In this document: piece after piece, positions 48,101 to 61,800 of the stretch | How the letters are laid out: each line of letters begins with the position of its first letter | Numbering within the stretch: position 1 is the stretch's first letter | Origin: Homalodisca vitripennis | Taxonomy: Eukaryota; Arthropoda; Insecta; Hemiptera; Cicadellidae | DNA length: 64,000 nucleotides | Assembly (NCBI RefSeq): GCF_021130785.1 | Contig: NC_060207.1 | Location: forward strand, 193,679,501 to 193,743,500 | Direction: 5' to 3' | Notes under the pieces: generated by a model | The model's database searches: none | Seen by the model: the letters and a program-made list of their open reading frames with translations, nothing else | What the model was told of the DNA's origin: nothing | Program-made: the position numbers and the translations under genes

Positions 48101-51100
48101 CGTACAAACTTGTCTTAGCCCTGACAGAGAGATAATGTTCAATGTTTATACATGTGTGAATACATTTCCGCTCCCTTGTCCTCCATTCAGGATGTGTATC
48201 AGCAGCGTCGTCCTCTAAATCTTTACTTTAAAAATATGGACCACATAAAAGTTAGTCATATTTTAATTTTTAATCATGATTTAATTTATTGATTATTTTC
48301 CAATTCAGCCTTTTTACTTGTTTATTTAATTTTCGTAATCATATTTAAAACTCTATTAACAAAATATTTTCCACGTCTTTTCCCGGTATGTAATTAGGAC
48401 TAGATTCTTGGCCATTTAACACCCAGCATCTGTCCTAGGACTGACTCTGTTTGCTGTCAAAGGTGTGAAGAAGCGATGTGCCCGCTTAGCACTTCTCTCG
48501 TCCTAGTCGAACACAAGTGATAAGCAACTCCATTATCATACCACAGAAACTGGAGACTTCTGTTAGCAAACGTTACATCCGACGCTTGTCATGCTAATGG
48601 CACAACAACTTCGCAGTTTGCTGAATATTGACTCCATTTCTGTCAATGCATCATTGAAATCCTTCCTGGATCAAAGCCTTCCTTAGATTCCGGTCGTTTT
48701 GTTAATATCCATCATGAATTGATAAAACAGTGCGTTTATTAAAATAACCCCAATCATCTATATTAAGCGGTTCCACGAAAGTAACCACGACACACTCAAA
48801 CTTTAAAGCAATGGTCGAAAAGACCGTCTGCCGAGTTGACAAGAATTTCTAATTTAAATATTACAGATAGCAATCAATTCAAAATAAAAATCTGTTCTCA
48901 TGCATTAAAACAGAACTGACTTAGGTAGCATGTTATTTAACAAGAAACAACAAAAATGCAATATCTCCTGAATATAAGATAAGGTTATTTTGCTCGTTAA
49001 GTTAAGAAAGACACCAGACTGACCTAAATGTATAACACTAATTACATGTTACATTCCTCAAAAGCTAATAAATAGTAGCCTAACTCTTATACTCCATAAC
49101 AACAATAATAAAAGTAAACGACATACAAACAAATTTCACTCCAAAGATCGTAATCCCTGCAGAGCAACTGAAAAAACGGACAAAAATATATACCAACTCA
49201 GTTTTGGAAATAACAAAAAAAAAAAAAAAAAAAAACACACACTTTTACCATAACTTAGATATTGTGGGAAGGGTTTATTCAATGTGATTGTTGAGTTTAG
49301 CTCCAGCTCACCTTCCTCTTTGTGCAGCGTCTGGAAGCTGACGCTGTCACAGACTTGACTCCTGGAATCTGGAGGCATGTTTGTCTCGAAGAGATCGAAA
49401 TAGTCGGCGACGTAGAAGCTCGAAACGAACTCTGCATCATTTCAACATTAGAGACACCCATACTACACAGTATACTGTTATCTAGGTGAAGAGATATTCT
49501 CATTGTCTCGTTAGGTGCTCAATTGAGTGCACTACCGTGTTTCTGACACGATCACTAAGCACGGTGGACCGATCCAATTTTCTACACATTACGTAGTTAT
49601 GGTGGGAAGAGTTAATCCTATGTGGATGTTGAGTTTAGCTCCAGTTCACCTCCTTAGTGGAGCGTCTGAAATGTATATTTTCAATCAAGTAGTTTGTATA
49701 CGTCCGTGTATACAAACACTTTGACTTTGTGTATATATTTTGACGGCTTTGTTTAGTTATTTTTGTATAGATATAGTTCAGACGTTTTGATCAAAAGGGT
49801 TTATATTGTAATAAAATAATATACTGCATATGTGAAATTTATTAGCGTTGCTGATTATTTTGAAAATCATCGTGTTTTAAAAGATTGATTACGGAATGTG
49901 TCGTTAGGTTCTTTAACAAGTAATGTTGATTTTGTTGTAACACAATGAGTGTGAATGCTGAGTTTAGCTCAAATTTAACCTTCCCCTTAGTCCAGCTTCT
50001 GAAATCTGACGATGTAATAAAATTGACTTCTGGAGTCTGGTAAATCATGAATAGATAGAGATTTCAGACGCTGAAGTAATCAAACGCTGAAGTGGGGCTA
50101 AACTCAACATACACGCTTAATACACCTTTCCGACCATCGCTACACAATGAGTGTATTTATTAGATTAGTATATTATTCAAAATCGTGATAAAACTTATTA
50201 CTTATTTTTTTAAGCTTTGGGGGACCGTTAATGATAAAGGATGTACTTTTTTCAACATTTTATAGACTATTGTCTTATTTTAATTTCAACAATATGTCCT
50301 ATGATTAATTGACCCTGATACATTTGTATATCATAAATATTTCACAACATTACTGAAACTGAAACACTCCCTATTAACTGTTCTGCAGAGACCTCTCTGA
50401 GACATCCATCACTTATCTGCCAACTGTGGGACTGGAAGGGCTAGAAATGTTGAGGCTAACGGATACTTACACCCTCAAGATCATCCCCTCCATTCATGAC
50501 CTAAAAGTAAGTATATTACTTTGTAGAAAAGATTTTTTTAGAAGCTTCTTGAAAATTCTTATGCAATTTATGTATTAATGAGCTACATACGTTTCTCTTT
50601 CGTGAATCTATGGAAATTATAACCTACTTTATAAAAAATAACTAATAATATGTATTGCAGAAAAATTTATAAAATGATGAAATTTCTATATCAACAAAAA
50701 CATAACAATTTGTAATGTTTTAAGTATTTAAATTTATATTTTGTGATCCTTACACTTCCACTTCTCGTGCTTATACTGCGTATGACGACCCTAACACCTT
50801 CTGCAAATGGATTCTGAGTGTTTCTATAGATGTATGTACGGTACTCGTATATTTATCTTATTATATCAATGTAGATCTTTGTATACTCACAATAGGGCAA
50901 AATTCTCATTTAAATGTACCCGATATTACTGAATGATCTATTAGTTTGTAGAACAGTAACCTACTGAGTTTCTATGGTACTTAAAAATATCTAAAATGCT
51001 AAAATATGTTATCATCTCTAATTTAATGAACTTCAAAACATGTATGTACTGACGATAAAGTTGGAAGATATTAAACATATTCATCTTTCTGAAAAATTTT

Positions 51101-54100
51101 TGTAAAAAGTAGTCTTTTTTACAGTGTTAACAAAAATACCTATCATTTAACCCAAATAACCCATAAGTTGAAGGAGAGTTTAATATCAACAGTGTGAAGT
51201 GGTATAATTCCGAAATATATTTCATTTTGGGTTAAAAACAGATAAGGGTAAAGTAAAGGTAGAGATTTTCAGTCAATATCATCAATATAATTTAATTTAT
51301 TATTTAAAAAATTAAAAATTATATTTCATTCAAATTATTATTGTGCTATTGGAACTAGATTTTTTTAAATGCTTCATTTTGAGCAGACAATCGTTTATAG
51401 TTAGCTGCAATTATTTTCAAATAAAAAGGTTTTGAAGAATGTTTACAGTACCTACAATAGTAACCCAACATTCTGTTTTTGAAACAGAGCTTGCAGAAAG
51501 CGGAACTCACCTATTCCTTCCATTGCTGTGCGTTCAAGTACCCTGCTCGTCATGATCCAGCAAGACATGCCATGCACGAGGTAAGCTTCACTTTAGAATA
51601 GTGATAATACAACAGCTGGTTTTAGCAAGACAGCAAAACGTTGATGGAAAAGTAGAAAAAGGATACAGTATAGCAGTATAACAATAATTTGAGTATAAAA
51701 GTAGAAAAAGGAATTTGAGTGTTTACAATTAAAATGCTTTTGTTATTTAAAAATACTGTGAATTTATCTTTAAACTTGGCCTAACACTGTGATTTGGGTT
51801 GTTTTATATATGGAAACATTAGTTCCGAATGGTGTTAGTTAATATTTTTTTTACATGTGGACACAGTAGTATGTAAAGTGTTACACCATTATGTGGTGAT
51901 CTCACTTTAAAATTTTGTATTTTAAGGGTTAAATAGTTTAATACTTTGTACTATGTATTTATAATATACTAGGTATTTTCACCATAATATATTAATATTA
52001 AATATTTTAAGGTAAATTAGCATTTATAATTCTCACTGGCATTATCAAAGTGAAACCAAAGCTAGAACAAATATAACTGTAGGCAAATTATTAGAGTTTG
52101 CAGTCGTTTTGTTTTGTTTAACGGGTTATATTGGTTGCTTTGCTATAACATTATTCCTGGTTTTTATTATAAATGTACTGATGTGAAATCTACTGTAGTC
52201 AATAATAGAAATAATAAACAACTATAATCTGCATGTTGTGAATATACTTCACTCTTCCGACGTATGATTACGCATATGATTTGAGGAAATAGAAGTATAT
52301 TATTTTTCAATCTGGTGTTTCACTGATGTGAAACAAAAATGTTGACCATACTTGACGTTTAAACGAAATATGTTGATTTAAAAAGCTAAAAATGTGATGT
52401 GTTGTACAAAATTTTATTCTTTGACTCACATAATTCCAAATATAGTTTCTAAGTTTCGTAGATTATTTCCGGAAGAGAACCGCCGAATTCCCATGATCCA
52501 CTGTGTTTCTTCCTGCCAAAAAGAGTTATTTCATACTCTCAAGATCTCCCAGTGTTACTCTTAAAAAAATAAATAAAATAAAATAAAATAAAAAAGAATC
52601 TGTACCCATTCCTTATTCCATATTAAAAAGTACTATCTCAAAAAATATATAGTTAAAAATGTGTAATATACTATTCATCTCATTATTTTGTTATTATTTT
52701 ATTATTATTGAAAGTATTCAACTAACATTAGTCCTGTTAAAACTTCTATTCTTTGCATGTTAGAGTATTAAATTTCATTATGATTCCAATAAATATACAT
52801 AATTGTCAAAGTATTACTTAATGGGTTGGGCTGTATACAGCCTCAAAGACCTTTGGTCATGTAATTGTCTTATATTTTTAACCTTTTTTAGGAAATGTTT
52901 TACTTTTCTTTTCTCTTTAAGGTGGTGCAATTGATTTTGGGTTTGGAAAATGTGTTTTTATGTTAAATTCAAAGAGCAAATATAACTTGCCTGAATACAA
53001 AATAATAGTATAAAATGTTTTGTTATCACTTCACGCAAAATCAATTTACTAATTAATTACTATTACTAACTAATTTTACAAACTAACTATTGAATTTAAA
53101 GCAGGCAGTTTTGTAATTACACCCAAAAATAAAGGGCTGAAGATAAAGATGTGAAATTGTTTGTGTATACATGAGAAATAGCTTTAGGGATTGGCATGAT
53201 TTTATTCATTTATGTCTAATAAACATTATTTTTTAATTGCATATTTTTTAAATGAAATTACATTTTTTATAAACAAATTAAATGTCACTACCTGTAAAGA
53301 TAATTCAATTACACACTATAAAGAATTAAACATTCATCTTCTGATGTTTTTAATTGGGCCTGATTAAAAAAATGCCTGTAATTTTACTTGAAGTAATAAA
53401 AGTTTTTTTTCTTTTTTGTATTTAGAGAAGTTGTCTTAAAGGGCTATAAATTCAATATTGACAAATATTTTCCAACCCCAAAATCAATTTCAGTACCTTA
53501 AATGGTTATTGCATTCATGTTTCTTATTGATCCTACCTCTTGCGTACTAATGCGTTTCTTTCTACTTTTTCAAGTCTGGTTTAAAACCATTCTCTTCACC
53601 AGCCTAGGCCAATACAAGTATGAATACTTTCTTTATAAGATATTATTACACAGTAATGTTTGCATAGAAGGTTAACACATATCCATGAATTTAAATTTTT
53701 CACTAGTTAATATATAGTATGATTTAATTTACATTAAAATCGATTACTTAGAACAAAACATTTTTTTAGAAATATCTGGCTACGGTTAAGGAGATGTGTG
53801 AGGGTAACGATAGGACGAAGAGATTTGCCAGTGAAAATTTCGGTGCCATCATCATGGAGGGGCAGCCTAACTTCTTGCCCCCTCTCTCCGGGGAACATAC
53901 TTTCCACCACAACACTCAGCCTATCATGGTGCAAGAGGGGGTGCCTTTTAATACGCAGACTGGCTACGACCAAAATGAACCGGGGGCAGGTGTGTAACCA
54001 TGCTTGGTAGTTGTAAGCTAAATATTAAATGTGTTAATACTGAGTAACTGTATAAATATTTTTTTTTAACATAAAGGATTTGAATGAGGTAAGACGATTG

Positions 54101-57100
54101 CTATAAGCATATGTAATCGTTGTATTCCAAAATATTTGTTTGAAACAAGAAGTTAAGTTATGAATATAAAAATTGCAATTGTTTAGAATAAAATTTAATA
54201 CTTGCAGCTATTGTTTACTGTTTCAAATAATACTCTCATTATGTGTACTTTACTATCACGCTATTGCTATATTATTTACAACCTTATGTGTTGTCCTGAT
54301 CAGAATTTAAAATGTAGCATTTTTTTTACTAAAAACACAATAATATTCTGTTTTACAACCCTACTCATAACACGCCTTCTTAGAACATAGTAAAAGTTCA
54401 AAACAAACATTTCTTAAAAAAAAAAAAAAAAAACAGTACAAAAAGTTTAAATAGAATTTGTATTTCGCATAACTTGTTGTGTCTCTGTAGTAGGTCAATT
54501 ATTAATTTTAATCAGCACTTTTTAATAAATATTACACTAGAGTACAAATAGTACAAGGAACACGTCAAAGAGAATATGGAGCCTGTAGATTTTGTCATGA
54601 TGGACACCTTATCATATCTTGGCAGAATGTGATACATTAGCAAGGAGAAGAGAAACAATTGTAGACTGGTGAGAAAAGAACTGACAGTCTTTGTAACCCC
54701 ATTAACACCACAATTTGATGTCACTAAGATCCCCAGCTGAACCAGTGACCTTGAAACCCATCTCTTGTTGACAGACTGAATTTAGGTGGGAAAACAGTAC
54801 AATAGGCAGTAATTACTATCATCTGCTATTTATTGTGTGCTTTCAGAACCATGTGAAGTATTGAATTTAATGACAAACAATTGTGAAAAAAACAAATTTG
54901 AATCATAATGCTGGAAAGAGTTAAAGTGGTGATGTTCTGTGAAGAGGCGAGGTTGGCAAAACTGCTAGAACTGGGTTTTTTTCATGAGGAAGGAGTAAGA
55001 AAGCACAAAAGTACTCTTTTATTTTAGGTCTCTTCTATTTTAAAATGTATAGATTTTTTTTATAATATATTTATGATGATGTAATAAAAAACAGAAAACT
55101 CTTTGTAATAGCAAATAGCAATATTTAGAAAACTAAAAATTATTTGATGCGTATTTAACATGTTTTTAAATGAGACATATTGTTTAATTCTATGGCCAAA
55201 AATAAGGGTTTAGAACTGTTTGAGGTTTAGCATTGTTCATATGACACTGAAATCAATATGATCACCATTATAGCTGGCTCTTATCGAATCCATAATGGGA
55301 CATGTCAATATACAATGTTCAATAAAAATGTAATGTTAAATTATAAAAAAAACCAGTCAGATAAAGGCCTGCAGTGTTTAAGAATTGTGGTATTTGTAAA
55401 ATCAATATAAAATACAGGATTTCCCTAATTTTCAAACCACTTGCAAAGAACTATATCTTAACATATGTTAGGGTAACGTTGTATATAAAGTAATACCTAA
55501 CATTAAATTTCTATTATATAATATAATTATTAACTTTAAATTAAAATATGATAATTCTCCAGAAGTTTGCTGACTTCTGGCTGATTTATACCTGCCAGTA
55601 GAATCTAACCTGGGTACATTATAAACCGATATGTTTCATACATCTAATGAATGTCCAGAAGCGGCACATGACTAACCACAGATTTAAAAATATTAGAGTA
55701 AAGATAAATATTTTATTAATAGGTCTAGTTCACTTGGAAGGTGATTATTGGAATGAGTTATTGATTATATTTGAGGTTTTCTCAGGAGAAGAAACTTTTT
55801 CCTGCCCGCTACACTGGCAGAGGCTGAACAAAGTCTGAATATCCTGTCAGGACCTAGCTCCTAATAGGATATCATTGGAGGGTGAAACAAAAACGTTTTT
55901 ACTATGACCTATTGATTGTCAAAACTATCACTGATTCTTGAGGATATGGCTCTTCAAATGAACTTGACAATAAGGTATTGTTGTTACCCCAAGATGAATT
56001 AAATAGATATAAACGATTACCTGCTCAATAAGAAAGAAGCTTACCTAAATGGTTATTTGTGGTAATTCAGAAGTAATTTAAAGCCATTAAAAGTAAACCA
56101 ACAAAACAGAAATTAAAACAGGCTTAATGTAAAATTAATGTATCCTCTATTTGGCAAATCCCATCACTAAAGTCACGTAATAACTTATTTTTTTGTTCTA
56201 AATTAGATTTACATCAGTTGGTACACACTATTGTAGACAGTGCATAAAAAAATTCAATCCTCAATACAAGTAGATCAATCTTTCAAATGAACAATTATTA
56301 CTAACTAATAATAAATTCAGATTCAGATTCTTTATTGCTGTTAAATAACAGATATGTTAAAATATGCTTTGTCACATAAGTCACTTTGATATAAAGGCAA
56401 TATTACATAGTATAGTCATGTCTATAAAACTTAAGTAAAATAATGATAATATCCAAAACAATAACTATAACAATTACCAAGAAATAACAACAATGCAACA
56501 TAAATAAAAACAACAGTAATTTTATAACAATAATAAACATAGGTTTAAGTAACATGTATAAATTAAACTTGTAAATAATCTAAATAAATAAGGTATCAAT
56601 ATCACAGGCTAGAAATTCATCTACAGAATTAAAAACCTGTTTCTTTCACAATTTTTTATTACAATTTCAAACTTTTTCAAAGGTACATACCATGCATTTC
56701 TTGTAATTCACTGAATAATTTAAGTTCCATAAAAACATAACTGCTCCATGTGTTTATAATCTTACTGAAAGTAAGTCAAGATGGTAAAATAGTGATGAGT
56801 GTCTTTTCTGGAAGGTAGTTTTATTCAAAGACTTACTATTATCTATTAGACAACAGTATATATTTAAAATTTGTTAAAGTCATAATTTTAAATTCTTTGG
56901 AAATTGGTATACACAACTCCCTATCTGAAACATTCTTAATTGCTTTTAAAACTTTTTTTGCCATTTAAGAGCAGTTTTTGCACTACTAGAATTGCCACAT
57001 AAAGATACACCATATATTATATGGGAATGAAAAAATTCATAGTAAGCAGTTACCAGCATATGAACAATATCACAGTTTCATAGTTTTATAAGAATCAAAA

Positions 57101-58802
57101 TTACTTGAGACAATTTTTTTACTTAATTGCTTCACATAGCTTAACCGACTGTCAAGATGTGAACCCTAACAACTTGACAGATTTGAAATCTTCATAAATA
57201 GAAATAGTCTAGTGAAAATATAAGCTTTTCAGTCATTTGGTCATTAACATCTGTGCAGACATGGGGTCCCTGGGAGGATGGGCAGATATTGAGGCACCTG
57301 GACCTACCAGATCTCATTCGGACACTGATGAAGTCTTTCACCAGACCTCAGCAAAGATACCTCACTCTCAGCAACAGGCTATTTGCGGCAACCTCACATA
57401 CAAGTGTGTAATTGATATTAGAAATGTAGCCTCAAAAAGGGTTTGATATAATATACAATAATAAACCTTCTAACACTTTTTATATATTTTTTATTGTACA
57501 ATGTACACTTTGGATTCAATGAATTGATCATTAGGTACTTGTAGGTTAAAGTAAATGAAGAAAATAAATAATTGAAACAAAATTGTCAACTATCTTGGTG
57601 GCTAAATTTTTTTGTATTTAATTTCATATGTGATCAATGTATATTGTTGAAAAATCTATCGAATAATACATTTTTTGTTAGAAAATCTCTGTCATTTAAT
57701 AGTACATTATAATTAATTTTGGCACTTTTATAAATTTCTAAAAGTTCTAAGGTTAACAATAGGTGACTTATTTTGCATGTGTGTAAAATTTCAAGATTGT
57801 TTTTGATGTTTTGTGTATGTATGGCCGGTGTTATTTAAATAATCAGCATATTTTGAATTTGATGATGTCTTCAATGCTTTTATATGTTCATTAAATCTAA
57901 TTTTGAAGGATCGGCCGGTTTGTCCAATATAGTGGTTTTGAAAATCATTGCAATTTAATTTGTATACTCCACTATTGTTAAATTTTGACTTTGGTTTGTT
58001 GAATTACTTTTGTTCTTTATTATAAGACTGATTAAAATATATAAAATGTGTTAAAAGGTTTATTATTATGTGATTGAGATAAATAGCAACTTAGGATGAG
58101 GTTGATATAAAATTTGTTGATATACCTACTTAGATTCCTAATAGTGAAAGTGAAGTAAGGCTTGTTAAGTTACAAGTAATCTCTAATGAATCCTAATATG
58201 GAAATCAATTGTAAATCAAATCCAATGTTCTGTTTAGAAGACCCCCAGTCCAGTGTTATCCAGAGCCAGATGCTCTGAACCCTTGTGAGGACATCATGGG
58301 TTCAGACTGGCTAAGGACCTCGGTATGGCTTGTTATCGGCACAGCGTTCCTCGGTAACACTGCAGTCCTCGTGGTTCTCATCTCTGCTCGGATCTGAGAC
58401 CTCGGTACCTCGCTTCCTTATGTGTCACCTGGCCTTCGCTGACCTTTGTATGGCTCTTTACCTTCTCCTTCTGGCAGTTACTGATCTCCGATCTACTGGG
58501 GTTTACTTCAACTACGCTTTTGACTGGCAGAGAGGTGACAATCTTTTTTACATTGACAGACCTCATAATCATGTACATTCTTTTCTTTTACCAGCTTATT
58601 TACTGAGCTATGTCTGAGTTTTACTATTGTGGCAAGTAAGGGTCGATAACTGGTTGTTCGTGTTGGATGAATGATGAGTATCATTAATGGTTGTAAAAGA
58701 ACACTTTCAAAGATGAAACGTTAATAATGACTATTAGTGACAAGATGGATCGCAAATTATTTTTTAAGTTCCCATGAAAAGAATGCAAACGCATCGTAAA
58801 TG

Positions 58803-58839
<37 letters not shown>

Positions 58840-61800
58840 TTATATTACAAATAAATATGAAAGTGTAAACTTCATATCCCCAAATTATCTTAAACAGCTT
58901 CATTTACTTTAAAAATTTTGTAAAATATGCACAAACTAAAAAATTACAATATTGCTTTATTAATATACTGAAGATTATTTGTATCAATTGAAGTAAGAAA
59001 ATAATTATAGTTGTTTAGTTCAACATAATCAATGTTGTTTGAAAATAGAAGGAAATTCAATGCTGAGGAAAGTAATTACTCTTTTTCACATTGAAGAATG
59101 TAATGAAAATATGTTTTCATCTTTTTTTTTTGGGATTCATACCTTTATTTTCTGGATAATGGATAAGACCTCTGTTATTGTTACAGGTAGTGGGTGTCAA
59201 GTTGCTGGTTTCATGACAGTATTTGCTAGCCAGTTGTCCATCTTTACACTAAGTCTTCTCACAATAGAGAGGTGGTTTGCTATTAGACATGCTCTGTACA
59301 CCAACAGAGTAGATCTCACACTCGCTGGTAAGGTCATGCTGGTGGGGTGGGCCTACGCTCTGCTGCTGGCTGCCCTACCACTGTTTGGTGTGAGCAGCTA
59401 CTCTAGTACCAGGTTAGTTGTCTGTATTCGCTCAGTTCTACACACCACAGATTTAATAGTTTTTCTGATAGTATTACATTAGGCCAGAGGACTTTTGAAA
59501 TGTGGGTCTCGCACCATCTAAATGTGTTACAGCTCCAGACATCCAGCCGTCTAATAAGACTGATTTTCATAGTATATAATCTCATAGTACCTAATATCAA
59601 AGCATCCTTCCAAATTAGGAAGTCCATTCATTCACTGTATACATCTATAAGATTTTTTGTACATGATTAAAATAAATATTATACGTACATGTCAATTGTC
59701 AATGCCTTAACAACTTAGAAAATAAAGTTACACCTACAAGTTATATGAATACAATCTTGTATACAAAACCCAGTAGACAAAAAGAGAGTATTTTTTTAAA
59801 TGGGTTTAGTGTATTAAATGCCCTTTCTTGTAGTCATTATTGTAGCTTGAGTTTGAAATATGTGAAGCTTGTAGTTGTTTTTATGAATTAGGCACATTAC
59901 TAAACATTTTAGGCTCTAGATAATATAGAAAGTTTTCATTTAAACCAAGTCTATGATGTACTGGTTAGAAATAACTTTTATCTCGAATTACCATGCCGTA
60001 TATTCATAATTAATAGCAGCCCTCTATTCTTAAAAGTATAAATGATAATATCTACACTAAATCAAGAATACAGGCCTAAAGTTAATATTCACAGATTGTA
60101 AATATATTTAACAGAGTGAGTTGATAGGTTTATCAGCTAATATAAGAATTGATTTTTGTTGTATTTTAAATACTTTTAGAGCAACATATGAGTTACTCCA
60201 AGCCAGAATTGCATACTTGATGAAAGGAGAAACTATTCATACATAATATTGATCGAAATGTTTGTTTAGTTACATTATCTACCTAAATACTATAAATGGT
60301 AGTTTGATGAGATTATGTAAGGTGTAGGAATGAATGGTAGGATGATGCTTCATGATTTTTGTAGCACCTTTTGCACGTACAACAATTTGATCTTTTATTG
60401 GTTTACTTTATACAGACTTTCAAAGATAGAAGAAGTTATTTTAGTGTTCATAAATTGTGAAGTTATCTTTGTTCTAAGTAGGCTTTTCTATTTTTTTACA
60501 ACACCACAAAAATGGCTATTAATTTAAGTAAAACGGTAAAAATACCAATAAAATTGTTAAAAAAGGATCTTTTGTACTAAAAATTAAAGTTCACCAATCA
60601 TCAATTGAACTGACATTGTAAATCCCCCTCCCCCTTAGTCACACTGATGGTCTAAAGCTTAATGGCTAGCTAAAGAAATATTAAATAAATTGAGTGAAAG
60701 CTCATCCACTGAAGCTATAATTAATATGAAAATTATGCAATATTCTCACACTTCAAGAATAATCTTGTGCACTAGATCATTATTAAAGAGAAAGTTCAAT
60801 CCTCACCATAGTAAACCAAAGCAAACATTCTTGATGAAGATAACCAACCATTGTATCTATCTATATGATGTAACCCCTATCACTCTATCTTTAGTCTCTA
60901 ATGAACAATAATCTCATACAAACATTAATTATATGTTCCAGCATCTGCCTCCCAATGGACACACACGACACTCTCTCTGTAGCCTACATCCTCTACCTTT
61001 TGGCGTTTACTGGAGTAGCATTTGTACTCATCTGCTGCTGCTACACACAGATCTATCTTTCACTTGGGTAAGTTTTTGCTGTCCAAAGTGCTCTAATATC
61101 TTAAGTGTGGTTAGCAACTAAACACTAACAAAACATTTCACTCATAGTCATAAACCTATTAGTTAAAAACAATATACTTATTTGAAAAAAAGAATGTTAT
61201 TCCTTAAATCTTATTGTTTCAAGTAAATCAACTTAATGTGTGATATTTATGCTCCATTTGATCATTAAAAATAACTACAAAATCGTTATCTTTAACATTT
61301 ACAGATCAAGTTTAAAATATTAAACTATATTTTTAAATAATATGGAATTGACACTGTAATAGAAACCATGTAAATGAGATTAATTTCATAATTTGGCAAA
61401 CAAGTTTAAATTACAGTAAAAGCGAAACTTTACATTTTCAAACCTTTTTAATAAGATCTTTCAAATTTAATGTATTGTAATTTTTATGGAAAAATCAAGA
61501 CTTAATACACTGACTGCGGTAGATGCACTAGTGCAAGGTATCCTCCATACTCAAGACTAGAACACTCAGTAAAGAGCCACAGTTAAGGTGTTAAAACAAA
61601 GTTTAAAGTTATTGATGATGAAAGGTTTGAAAGGATAATAGAATTTCGGTTTTAAAAATGGGTATAATTATTTTTATTCATTTTTCACCACTTATGATCC
61701 AATTAAATGGGAAAACAAGTATATTATATATGTATAACCATTATTTATTTTTAATATATCATTTTGAATTTGATTACAAATCTTCAAGAATTCATGGGAC

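Larger units (their letters stand above)
47836..50388 (+). other. LGR1 intron, dispersed repeats
   Basis: Apart from the poly-A and repeat cluster, 48370-48680 is a GC-richer patch of unknown origin, possibly a transposon remnant. Confidence 0.45.
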
